Origin: Burkholderiaceae bacterium
Lineage (GTDB): Bacteria > Pseudomonadota > Gammaproteobacteria > Burkholderiales > Burkholderiaceae
Length of the DNA stretch: 6,767 nucleotides
Assembly (NCBI GenBank): GCA_947457745.1
Contig: CANGWT010000091.1
Coordinates: 1 to 6,767 of the forward strand
Direction of reading: 5' to 3'
Part shown: one piece after another, positions 1 through 5,295 of the stretch
How the letters are laid out: every line of letters begins with the position of its first letter
Numbering within the stretch: the first letter of the stretch is position 1
Notes under the pieces: model-generated
Databases searched by the model: none
What the model was told of the DNA's origin: nothing
The model's input: the letters and a program-made list of their open reading frames with translations, nothing else
Position numbers and translations under genes: made by a program

Positions 1-139
1 AAATAACACTCTTACAGGTCTGAGTGTTGAGGAGGCGGAAGAGTTGCATCGCAACCTCATACAAGGTACGCAATTTTTTGGGATGATTGCAGCGCTTGCC
101 CATTTACTTGCTTATATCTATTCACCTTGGTTGAAGTAA
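1..139 (+). CDS. pucB: Light-harvesting LH2-type antenna beta chain, 3' part
   Basis: This is the last 45 codons of a light-harvesting beta polypeptide; the start lies before the window. It is read from base 2 and stops with TAA at 137-139. The pattern LTGLSVEEAEELH, then AHLLAY and the terminal SPWLK, is typical of antenna beta chains. His34 of the fragment, in ALAHLL, is the expected axial ligand of a B850-type bacteriochlorophyll, and His16 in EELH matches the second conserved His. GTQFFG followed by a short hydrophobic C-terminus fits LH2 (PucB) better than LH1 (PufB). The position eight residues after the first His is Gln (bases 71-73), where LH2 proteins usually have the Arg that contacts the B800 pigment. 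It is followed at once by pucA, the usual pucBA order. The family call is firm; LH2 rather than LH1 is likely and is reinforced by the alpha chain. Confidence 0.93.
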   Translation, partial: NNTLTGLSVEEAEELHRNLIQGTQFFGMIAALAHLLAYIYSPWLK

Positions 140-142
140 TTT

Positions 143-148
143 AAGGAG
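143..148 (+). promoter_or_regulatory. Ribosome binding site of pucA
   Basis: AAGGAG is a near-perfect Shine-Dalgarno sequence six bases before the ATG at 155. It fixes the pucA start and suggests strong translation, as expected for an abundant antenna protein. Confidence 0.85.
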
Positions 149-154
149 CTTAAG

Positions 155-358
155 ATGATCTACGGAAAAATGTGGACAGTAGTAAAACCAACTGTTGGTA
201 TTCCATTGTTTTTGGGTGCAGTAGCTGTTGGTTCTTTTTCAGTTCATTTGGCATTATTAAATAACACAACTTGGGTGAAAGGTTTTTTAGAGGGTGGTCA
301 ATCTGCAAAATCTGCCGCCGCCTCTACGGCACCTGCAGCACCATTAGCAAAAAAATAA
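155..358 (+). CDS. pucA: Light-harvesting LH2-type antenna alpha chain
   Basis: This 67-residue alpha polypeptide pairs with PucB and binds bacteriochlorophyll and carotenoid in the peripheral antenna ring of the photosynthetic membrane. GKMWTVVKPTVGIPLFLGAV at residues 4-23 is the classic LH2 alpha N-terminal region. One membrane helix spans about residues 14-36, and His31 (VHLALL) is the axial ligand to the B850-type pigment. TTW at 38-40 and EGG at 46-48 align without gaps to known LH2 alpha chains. An Ala/Pro-rich tail (residues 50-67) resembles the Rubrivivax LH2 alpha tail. Two things are odd: residues 44-45 are Phe-Leu instead of the aromatic pair that hydrogen-bonds B850 in ordinary LH2, and residues 2-3 are Ile-Tyr where Asn-Gln is usual next to the B800-ligating Met1. 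The gene follows pucB by 15 bases and has a strong ribosome binding site. Confidence 0.95.
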   Translation: MIYGKMWTVVKPTVGIPLFLGAVAVGSFSVHLALLNNTTWVKGFLEGGQSAKSAAASTAPAAPLAKK

Positions 359-372
359 GTTATACCCTCCCT

Positions 373-413
373 CATAAGACCTAGATCTAAAAATCTAGGT
401 CTTATGTTTTTTT
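373..413 (+). terminator. Strong hairpin with T-run between pucA and pucC
   Basis: A perfect 14-bp stem (373-386 pairing with 393-406) encloses a six-base loop and is followed by seven Ts (407-413). This is a canonical intrinsic terminator. It lies just after pucA and before pucC, so it probably ends most pucBA transcripts and may stabilise the short mRNA. Read-through would then supply the much smaller amount of PucC. The role in setting this ratio is inferred from puc operons elsewhere; the structure itself is plain in the sequence. Confidence 0.93.
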
Positions 414-447
414 GCTTTGCATATCTGTCAGTTAAACTAAGTTTCAC

Positions 448-1860
448 ATGAATCGTTTTAGTCAAAAATTAATCAATACTTGGGCGAATCTAGGCCCTCG
501 TTTTTTACCTTTTGCAGACGCTGCTTCTGCTGAACTACCACTAGGCAGATTACTCAGACTATCCCTATTTCAAGTATCGGTTGGCATGGCCCTGGTGCTG
601 TTGGTCGGCACCTTAAATCGAGTGATGATTGTAGAGTTAAAGGTACCAGCATCACTAGTGTCGATTATGGTTTCCTTGCCCATTATTTTTGCACCCATTA
701 GAGCCTTAATTGGTTTTCGTTCTGATACCCATAAATCTGCTCTGGGTTGGCGTCGGGTTCCTTATATTTGGATGGGAACCATGGTGCAATTCGGCGGACT
801 AGCAATCATGCCTTTTGCTCTGCTCGTCTTAGCAGGTGCTGGTAATGCCAGTCAAGCACCAGCATGGGTTGGGCTAGCTGCTGCTGGGCTGTCATTTTTA
901 TTCGTTGGCGCCGGCATTCATACTACTCAAACTGTAGGTCTTGCATTAGCGTGTGATCTTGCGCCGCCTAAATCACAACCCAATATTGTTGGATTAATGT
1001 TTGTGATGCTATTAATAGGTATGATTAGTAGTGCACTGATTTTTGGTCAGCTATTAGAAGAGTACAGTCCTGGTCGCCTGATTCAAGTGATTCAAGGAAG
1101 CGCTGTTGTCACTATTGTGCTGAATGCGATTGCCCTCTGGAAGCAAGAAAGTCGCGAAGAAGCACGGGCAAGAGCGCAAGCAGCGAGAGAGCAAAATTTT
1201 AAAGAATCCTGGGAGACTTTCAAAGAAGGTGGCCAAGCTATTCGTCGCTTAATTGCCGTCGGTTTTGGCACCATGGCATTTAGTATGAATGATGTTTTAT
1301 TAGAGCCTTATGGTGGTGAATTGTTAAATATGAGTGTGAGTGCTACGACTGTATTAACCGCTACTCTAGCCCTCGGCTGTTTATTTGGCTTTAGCATTGC
1401 CTCCAAAGTATTAAGCGCTGGTTACGATCCCTTTAAGATGGCCAGCAATGGTGCCAAAATTGGTGTACCCGCATTCATTTTTGTTATTGTGGCTGCGCCC
1501 CTTGGTAGCACACTCATTTTTGTTGTCGGGGTGCTGTTAATTGGATTTGGCAATGGTCTATTCAGCCATGGGACCTTAACTGCCACAATGAGATACGCCC
1601 CTGAAAATCAAAGCGGTTTAGCATTGGGTGCCTGGGGAGCTGTCCAAGCTACCGCAGCAGGTATTGCAATCGGTGTTGGGGGAATCTTTCGGGACATCAT
1701 TGCCGGCATGGCCTCAAGAAATTATTTTGGCGAGGAACTCAATAGTCCAGCAACTGGTTATTGTGGTGTCTACATAATAGAAATCGTTTTGCTATTAATC
1801 ACCATCTCAGCAATGACCAATTTTATTTGGCCAGCAAAGCCCGTTGAATCGACCGCCTAA
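448..1860 (+). CDS. pucC: LH2 assembly protein PucC (BCH/PucC family, MFS-like)
   Basis: This 470-residue polytopic protein belongs to the PucC/LhaA/BCH family, a branch of the major facilitator fold that assists assembly of light-harvesting complexes, perhaps by delivering bacteriochlorophyll. After a soluble N-terminus, LGRLLRLSLFQVSVGMALVL (about 32-51) opens the first helix. The family signature runs through IRALIGFRSDTHKSALGWRR (84-103) and VPYIW. About twelve hydrophobic segments are visible, with a charged central loop at about 232-266 rich in Arg, Glu and Ala that separates the two six-helix halves. SHGTLTATMRYAP (373-385) and ALGAWGAVQATAAG (392-405) are also characteristic. Length is normal. 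The ATG at 448 has only a poor Shine-Dalgarno. Its place right after pucBA supports PucC over the LH1 factor LhaA, though sequence alone separates these paralogues poorly. Confidence 0.93.
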   Translation: MNRFSQKLINTWANLGPRFLPFADAASAELPLGRLLRLSLFQVSVGMALVLLVGTLNRVMIVELKVPASLVSIMVSLPIIFAPIRALIGFRSDTHKSALGWRRVPYIWMGTMVQFGGLAIMPFALLVLAGAGNASQAPAWVGLAAAGLSFLFVGAGIHTTQTVGLALACDLAPPKSQPNIVGLMFVMLLIGMISSALIFGQLLEEYSPGRLIQVIQGSAVVTIVLNAIALWKQESREEARARAQAAREQNFKESWETFKEGGQAIRRLIAVGFGTMAFSMNDVLLEPYGGELLNMSVSATTVLTATLALGCLFGFSIASKVLSAGYDPFKMASNGAKIGVPAFIFVIVAAPLGSTLIFVVGVLLIGFGNGLFSHGTLTATMRYAPENQSGLALGAWGAVQATAAGIAIGVGGIFRDIIAGMASRNYFGEELNSPATGYCGVYIIEIVLLLITISAMTNFIWPAKPVESTA

Positions 1861-1907
1861 TTGAACCCATTCACCAGGCCCTCAAGCTTCTTGTTATCAT
1901 CCCCAGA

Positions 1908-2144
1908 ATGAGGAACTTGCCGAAATTAGCCGAAAAGGGCTTGATATTTTTTGGCTTCTTTATCAGCTCAATTAGTTTTATATTGATTACCTTGAGTCTG
2001 TGGGAGTTTATTTCAGTAGATATATTTGCTTATGGCATTTCTTCAGGCATTCGCGTACTAGGTAGCTGCGCTATCATTGGATGCCTTCTTAGCGCAATTG
2101 GCTATGGAATTGGAGATTATTTTAATAACGAAGTGAAGGAGTGA
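1908..2144 (+). CDS. Small two-helix membrane protein, unknown (78 aa)
   Basis: I do not recognise this protein. It has a basic start (MRNLPKLAEK), a long hydrophobic stretch at about 11-35 rich in Phe, Ile and Ser, a short linker, a second hydrophobic stretch at about 47-68 with Gly and two Cys (GSCAIIGC), and an acidic end (NNEVKE). That predicts two inner-membrane helices in a hairpin. It starts 47 bases after pucC on the same strand with no clear terminator between, so co-transcription with pucC is possible. No good Shine-Dalgarno precedes the ATG, so the start is uncertain. The next gene follows at once: a strong AAGGAG inside the last codons serves its downstream neighbour. The tight chain of three small genes supports this being a real coding sequence. 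Confidence 0.7.
   Translation: MRNLPKLAEKGLIFFGFFISSISFILITLSLWEFISVDIFAYGISSGIRVLGSCAIIGCLLSAIGYGIGDYFNNEVKE
2136..2141 (+). promoter_or_regulatory. Ribosome binding site deciding the start of the 60-aa gene
   Basis: AAGGAG lies within the end of the preceding gene, five bases before ATG 2147-2149. This spacing favours that ATG over the GTG at 2141-2143, which overlaps the Shine-Dalgarno itself. Confidence 0.75.
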
Positions 2145-2146
2145 AT

Positions 2147-2329
2147 ATGTTTAAAAAATCAGATTACTTCATCCTCATGGCAGTGGTGATTTCTTTCTTC
2201 ACGTCAGCCTATTTATGGTTTGTAGTCCAGGATCGAGAGCAGTCTATCTTTACTGCGCTCTGGGTTCCCTCAATATTTTGCTTTGGGATTTATTTCAAGT
2301 TGTCAGCCTTATTGAATCGTAAAAAATGA
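2147..2329 (+). CDS. Small two-helix membrane protein, unknown (60 aa)
   Basis: I do not recognise this protein. From the ATG at 2147 it has 60 residues: a short basic head (MFKKSD), a hydrophobic segment at about 6-26 ending in WFVV, a charged loop QDREQS, a second hydrophobic segment at about 37-54 (WVPSIFCFGIYF), and a basic tail NRKK. Two inner-membrane helices with both ends in the cytoplasm are predicted from the positive charges. A GTG at 2141 in the same frame would add two residues and overlap the previous stop, but the AAGGAG spacing supports the ATG. Its stop overlaps the start of the next small gene in an ATGA arrangement, so translation of the two is probably coupled. It is aromatic-rich but has no His that would suggest a pigment ligand. 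Confidence 0.72.
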   Translation: MFKKSDYFILMAVVISFFTSAYLWFVVQDREQSIFTALWVPSIFCFGIYFKLSALLNRKK

Positions 2330-2481
2330 GTAATACAACATTACTCCTCGTATCGATCTTTGTTTTTTGTCTACTAATTGCCGGCCTGTATTACATGGTT
2401 CGAGAATTTATGGGAGAAGTACAAGATGTATTTCCTGATGTCAATGAATGGTTAGATTCCGATAAGAAGAAAAAGAAGTGA
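2326..2481 (+). CDS. Very small one-helix membrane protein, unknown (51 aa)
   Basis: This gene is easy to miss because of its size. ATG 2326-2328 overlaps the previous stop (ATGA), and TGA is at 2479-2481. The 51-residue product has one hydrophobic helix at about 6-25 (LLLVSIFVFCLLIAGLYYMV), then an amphipathic acidic stretch with VREFMGEVQDVFPDVNEW, and a tail of five lysines after LDSD. The likely topology is a single membrane anchor with a short charged cytoplasmic domain. I do not recognise the family. Support for it being real comes from the start-stop overlap with the upstream gene, the membrane-protein pattern shared with its neighbours, and a hairpin plus T-run starting four bases after its stop. 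There is no separate Shine-Dalgarno, as expected for coupled translation. Confidence 0.68.
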   Translation: MSNTTLLLVSIFVFCLLIAGLYYMVREFMGEVQDVFPDVNEWLDSDKKKKK

Positions 2482-2484
2482 TCG

Positions 2485-2509
2485 TTACTCTTAGTTAGAG
2501 TAATTTTTT
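2485..2509 (+). terminator. Intrinsic terminator after the small membrane-protein genes
   Basis: A 7-bp stem (2485-2491 TTACTCT with 2497-2503 AGAGTAA) encloses a five-base loop and is followed by six Ts (2504-2509). It is A/T-rich, so moderate in strength. The T-run is on the plus-strand side, so it would end transcription from pucC and the three small genes. It overlaps the last codons of the convergent peroxidase gene. Confidence 0.7.
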
Positions 2510-2968
2510 AACCCCCTGAGCCATCTTGCTTGCGCCATCTGCAGATGCAAGTCTGCTGATTGATAGCCCATCTCTACTGACGAGAAATTTAGTGAAATTC
2601 CACTTAATACCCGTAGTTCCTAGAATTCCTGGAGCCTGCTCCTTTAGAAATGCATACAAAGGATGTTCAGCTGCGCCATTCACATCTATTTTCTCAAACA
2701 TCGGAAATGTTACACCGTAGCTGCTACTACAAAATTGCTGAATCTCATCTGCTGAGCCGGGCTCTTGAGCTCCAAATTGATTACAAGGAAATCCTAAAAT
2801 TTCCAGGCCAAGGGCTTTATTTTCTTCGTATAGTTTTTGTAAATCTCGGTATTGCGGCGTAAACCCACAGCGACTGGCCACATTGACTATGAGCAATACC
2901 TTGCCCGCATAATCCTGCAGATTTTCTTGGGCTCCATTGAGTCTTTTTAACGGGATATTCGGCAACAT
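2495..2968 (-). CDS. gpx: Glutathione peroxidase family protein (Cys type)
   Basis: This 157-residue thiol peroxidase reduces hydrogen and lipid peroxides in the cytoplasm. The peroxidatic Cys34 lies in NVASRCGFTPQY, a Cys in place of the animal selenocysteine. The second signature FPCNQFGAQEP (60-70) carries catalytic Gln68, and KWNFTKFLV (122-130) carries the catalytic Trp123 and Asn124. Cys80 in QQFCSSSYGVTFPMF sits where thioredoxin-dependent members have the resolving Cys, so thioredoxin rather than glutathione may be the true reductant; that is inference from the family. Length is complete, and no signal peptide is present. The start is supported by GGAG (complement of 2977-2980) eight bases upstream. 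It is transcribed divergently from bciB and converges on the small membrane-protein genes. Its place among photosynthesis genes may reflect a need to handle peroxides made by excited pigment. Confidence 0.95.
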   Translation of the reverse strand: MLPNIPLKRLNGAQENLQDYAGKVLLIVNVASRCGFTPQYRDLQKLYEENKALGLEILGFPCNQFGAQEPGSADEIQQFCSSSYGVTFPMFEKIDVNGAAEHPLYAFLKEQAPGILGTTGIKWNFTKFLVSRDGLSISRLASADGASKMAQGVKKLL

Positions 2969-3003
2969 AATGCATTCTCCAAAATGATTAAAACGCTCTG
3001 CAA

Positions 3004-3074
3004 ATATTCAATATTCAGGTCATAATAAATGGATTGGGAGGCTTAAGCTATATAGCTTTACCCCAACTGAATAT
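3004..3074. repeat. Nested inverted repeats between gpx and bciB
   Basis: The divergent intergenic region holds a tandem 7-bp repeat ATATTCA (3004-3010, 3011-3017). The second copy, extended to ATATTCAG (3011-3018), recurs inverted as CTGAATAT (3067-3074). Inside lies TTGGG (3034-3038) inverted as CCCAA (3062-3066), and a perfect 14-bp palindrome AAGCTATATAGCTT (3045-3058). These could be operator sites or part of the divergent promoters. No known regulator motif was recognised. Confidence 0.55.
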
Positions 3075-3083
3075 CATCGTAAT

Positions 3084-3089
3084 GAAAGG
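3084..3089 (+). promoter_or_regulatory. Ribosome binding site fixing the GTG start of bciB
   Basis: GAAAGG lies five bases before GTG 3095. An in-frame TGA at 3083-3085 rules out any earlier start, and no other start codon lies between, so the GTG is well supported. Confidence 0.75.
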
Positions 3090-3094
3090 CTTGC

Positions 3095-4297
3095 GTGACA
3101 CTGGATACAGCACCCTATCGAAGTTTGTGTACTGACTGCGGCATTTCTCGTACCAGTAATCCAAAACGCTGTGGTGATGCCTGCCAGTTCATCAAACCGA
3201 AATATCCCGAACTAGAAACTCAGGTACACGGCAGATCCAGAGACTTCAATCGTCCGGATGAGCTTCATTTTGGTCCATTCACCAAAATGTTGCGTGCAGG
3301 ACTCAAAAATCCGAGTACAGGCGCCCAGTGGACTGGTATTACTACTCGCATTGGAGAACGTTTACTAGAAACTGGTGCAGTCGATGCCATTCTTACAATG
3401 ACCGAGGATCCTAAGGATCGCTGGAAGCCATTACCCATCATTATCGATAAAGCGGCTGATATGGCTAAATGTCGTGGCATGAGAATGGGATATGCGCCAC
3501 TACTCTCTCTATTGGAGCCAGCCATTGCCAAGGGTTATAAGAAAATAGCTGTCATTGGCATCCCTTGCCAAGTTTATGCCTTAAGAGCGCTTGAAAAAGA
3601 ATTAGGTCTTGAAAAACTCTACGTCATTGGCACCCCTTGCTCAGACAATACGACGACAGAAAACTTTCATCACTTTCTATCGCTCATCAGTTCGGAGCCA
3701 GATGAGATTAATTATCTTGAATTTAGGGCTGACTACCATGTTGAGGTTCGCTTTAAGAATGGCAAGAAGAAAGAAATTCCATTTCTTCAATTACCGCTGT
3801 CCACCTTACCAAATGACTTCTTTCCTTTAACCTGCCGCACCTGCGTTGATTACACTAACGTTCTATCTGATATCACGGTTGGCTATATGGGTGGACAGGG
3901 AGAGCAATGGCTCATCGTTCGTAATGAGCGCGGTGAAGAATTACTCAATGTATTGGGGGATGAGGTGCGTACTTCTGCTCCTGGAACCGCAGGCAAACGT
4001 CATTCTGCTGTGGTCGGATTCATGAAGAATGTCGAGCGCGCAGCAGGTGGACTACCCTTAAGAAAAATGCCGAATTGGTTGAGACCGATTGTGGGTTGGT
4101 TGATGCCTAGAGTAGGCCCTCGTGGCTTGGAGTTCGCGAGAACGCGTGTAGAAATGAAAGCCATTGAAACAGTGCTTCATCTCAGAAGAGAGCAGCCAGC
4201 AAAAATGGCTTCTATGATTCCGAATCACATCTGGCCCCTGGTAGAACCTTACGGCATCAAACCCACGGACACTGAAACTCATAAACCCCTAGAATAA
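3095..4297 (+). CDS. bciB: Ferredoxin-type divinyl chlorophyllide 8-vinyl reductase BciB
   Basis: This 400-residue protein is of the FrhB (coenzyme F420 hydrogenase beta subunit) family, best matched to BciB. BciB reduces the 8-vinyl group of divinyl (proto)chlorophyllide, using FAD, two [4Fe-4S] clusters and reduced ferredoxin. The N-terminal Cys cluster is C12-x2-C15-x10-C26-x3-C30. IAVIGIPCQVYALRALEKEL (151-170) and LYVIGTPCSDNTT (175-187) are the paired family signatures. LEFRADYHVEVRF (208-220), then C247-x2-C250 in FPLTCRTCVDYTN and DITVGYMG (259-266), complete the pattern. The start is GTG, forced by an upstream in-frame stop. Together with BchP across the window, this places the region in bacteriochlorophyll synthesis. 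The NnrU-family gene follows 21 bases later. Other FrhB-like proteins exist, but the photosynthesis context makes BciB much the best reading. Confidence 0.9.
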   Translation: MTLDTAPYRSLCTDCGISRTSNPKRCGDACQFIKPKYPELETQVHGRSRDFNRPDELHFGPFTKMLRAGLKNPSTGAQWTGITTRIGERLLETGAVDAILTMTEDPKDRWKPLPIIIDKAADMAKCRGMRMGYAPLLSLLEPAIAKGYKKIAVIGIPCQVYALRALEKELGLEKLYVIGTPCSDNTTTENFHHFLSLISSEPDEINYLEFRADYHVEVRFKNGKKKEIPFLQLPLSTLPNDFFPLTCRTCVDYTNVLSDITVGYMGGQGEQWLIVRNERGEELLNVLGDEVRTSAPGTAGKRHSAVVGFMKNVERAAGGLPLRKMPNWLRPIVGWLMPRVGPRGLEFARTRVEMKAIETVLHLRREQPAKMASMIPNHIWPLVEPYGIKPTDTETHKPLE

Positions 4298-4318
4298 GTA
4301 TTCTTACTGGAGCATTGC

Positions 4319-4900
4319 ATGTCCCTACTCATCATTGGTCTTATTATTTTTCTTGGCAGCCACTCTTGCCGCATCTTTGCTGAACCATGGCGCAATCATA
4401 TGATTGATCGCTTAGGTGAGGTGAAATGGAAGGGTCTATACACCATTATTTCCTTAATGGGACTGATATTGGTGGTGATTGGCTATGGCCAAGCTAGACA
4501 GGCACCCATTGTTCTATGGCAACCAGCGACCTATCTCATCCATATTGCGATCTTATTAAACTTAGTTGCCTTTATTTTCCTGGCAGGTAGTTCACCGAAC
4601 AATAATGCTATTCGACTCAAGCTAAAGCACCCAATGATTTTGGGTGTCAAAGTATGGGCCCTCGCTCACTTGCTGGCTAACGGAACATTAGTGGACCTGA
4701 TTTTATTTGGATCCTTTTTACTGTGGGCGGTGTTGGATTTCCGTTCAGCTAGGAAGCGCCCAATTCATATGCCAGAAAAGGCAGTTATAAGTACTAAAGC
4801 TACCATTACTGTTGTTGTCACAGGAATTGTGCTTTGGGCTGCTTTCATATTTGGACTACATCAATACTTGATTGGAGTTTCGCCCCTCGGAGCAAGATAA
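4319..4900 (+). CDS. nnrU: NnrU-family integral membrane protein
   Basis: This 193-residue protein has about six hydrophobic segments (roughly 1-19, 38-57, 68-90, 106-121, 124-140, 160-182). The NnrU family hallmark is clear: LGSHSCRIF near the start (His15), and KHPMILGVKVWALAHLLANG (103-122) with His104 and His117. NnrU was named from denitrification gene clusters and its biochemical role is unsettled. The family is related to the plant and cyanobacterial zeta-carotene isomerase Z-ISO, a haem enzyme that uses conserved His ligands. No denitrification genes are visible here. The start has CTGGAG six bases upstream, 21 bases after bciB, so the two are probably co-transcribed. A role in pigment or haem chemistry is possible from context but is not shown. 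The family call is firm; the function is not. Confidence 0.88.
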   Translation: MSLLIIGLIIFLGSHSCRIFAEPWRNHMIDRLGEVKWKGLYTIISLMGLILVVIGYGQARQAPIVLWQPATYLIHIAILLNLVAFIFLAGSSPNNNAIRLKLKHPMILGVKVWALAHLLANGTLVDLILFGSFLLWAVLDFRSARKRPIHMPEKAVISTKATITVVVTGIVLWAAFIFGLHQYLIGVSPLGAR

Positions 4901-4913
4901 GTTCACCAACTAT

Positions 4914-5267
4914 ATGCACTTCAAGCATCTTCACTTATGCCTAGTCCCACTTCTTTTATTGGGATGTGATGCTGGTGGGCCAGCATTGGAGTCTATCAAT
5001 AGTCGAAATAAGTCAATCCAATGCACTCTGAATTCTAGCCCACTACAAATAGACATCACCAAAGGTTCTTTGGACGCCAATCTGTTTTTGGGTGACAAGG
5101 AGATTAGAGTTAACTTGCTAGAGGTAAAAGACTTTTATCAAATATTAATGCGCTTTGATCCACAAATTGGACAACTCAAAATCAATAAAGCTGGCACAGA
5201 GTTGATTCAATTACGCAAAGCTCAGGAACGCACTGAATCGTGCTCAACAGAACTAAAACCCTCATAA
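4914..5267 (+). CDS. Small predicted lipoprotein, unknown (117 aa)
   Basis: I do not recognise this family. From ATG 4914 the protein opens MHFKHLHLCLVPLLLLGC, a lipoprotein signal peptide with lipobox LLGC and acylated Cys18. Asp follows the Cys (position +2), which in E. coli would favour retention in the inner membrane; whether that rule holds here is unknown. The mature part is about 100 residues, mostly polar with short alternating hydrophobic stretches that look beta-rich, and has two more Cys (in SIQCTL and ESCSTE) that could pair. A TTG at 4872 gives a longer frame overlapping the NnrU gene, but it would bury the signal peptide behind a polar extension, so ATG 4914 is preferred. It lies 13 bases after the NnrU gene and 28 before the lipocalin gene, as part of the same probable operon. 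Confidence 0.75.
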   Translation: MHFKHLHLCLVPLLLLGCDAGGPALESINSRNKSIQCTLNSSPLQIDITKGSLDANLFLGDKEIRVNLLEVKDFYQILMRFDPQIGQLKINKAGTELIQLRKAQERTESCSTELKPS

Positions 5268-5295
5268 CCCCCAATCCTGTATCTTCGAAAATACT

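Noticed and set aside
407..447. Possible pucC promoter (TTGCTT 412-417, TAAACT 433-438)
   Set aside because: The spacer is only 15 bases and the transcript would start almost at the ATG; the match is too weak to claim.
414..447. Possible PpsR/CrtJ site before pucC (TGT 426-428, ACA near 444)
   Set aside because: The spacing is 17 rather than 12 bases, so it does not fit the TGT-N12-ACA consensus.
1054..1274. Two overlapping minus-strand reading frames inside pucC
   Set aside because: They lie antisense to well-conserved PucC sequence, have no family pattern, and look like chance open frames.
2141..2149. GTG 2141 as the start of the 60-aa gene
   Set aside because: The GTG begins on the last base of the AAGGAG, while ATG 2147 has correct five-base spacing.
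2526..2862. Plus-strand reading frames opposite the peroxidase gene
   Set aside because: The minus-strand peroxidase is complete with all catalytic motifs; the opposite frames are low-complexity shadows.
4872..4913. TTG 4872 as the start of the lipoprotein gene
   Set aside because: It would place a polar 14-residue extension before a clear lipoprotein signal peptide and overlap the NnrU gene; ATG 4914 fits better.
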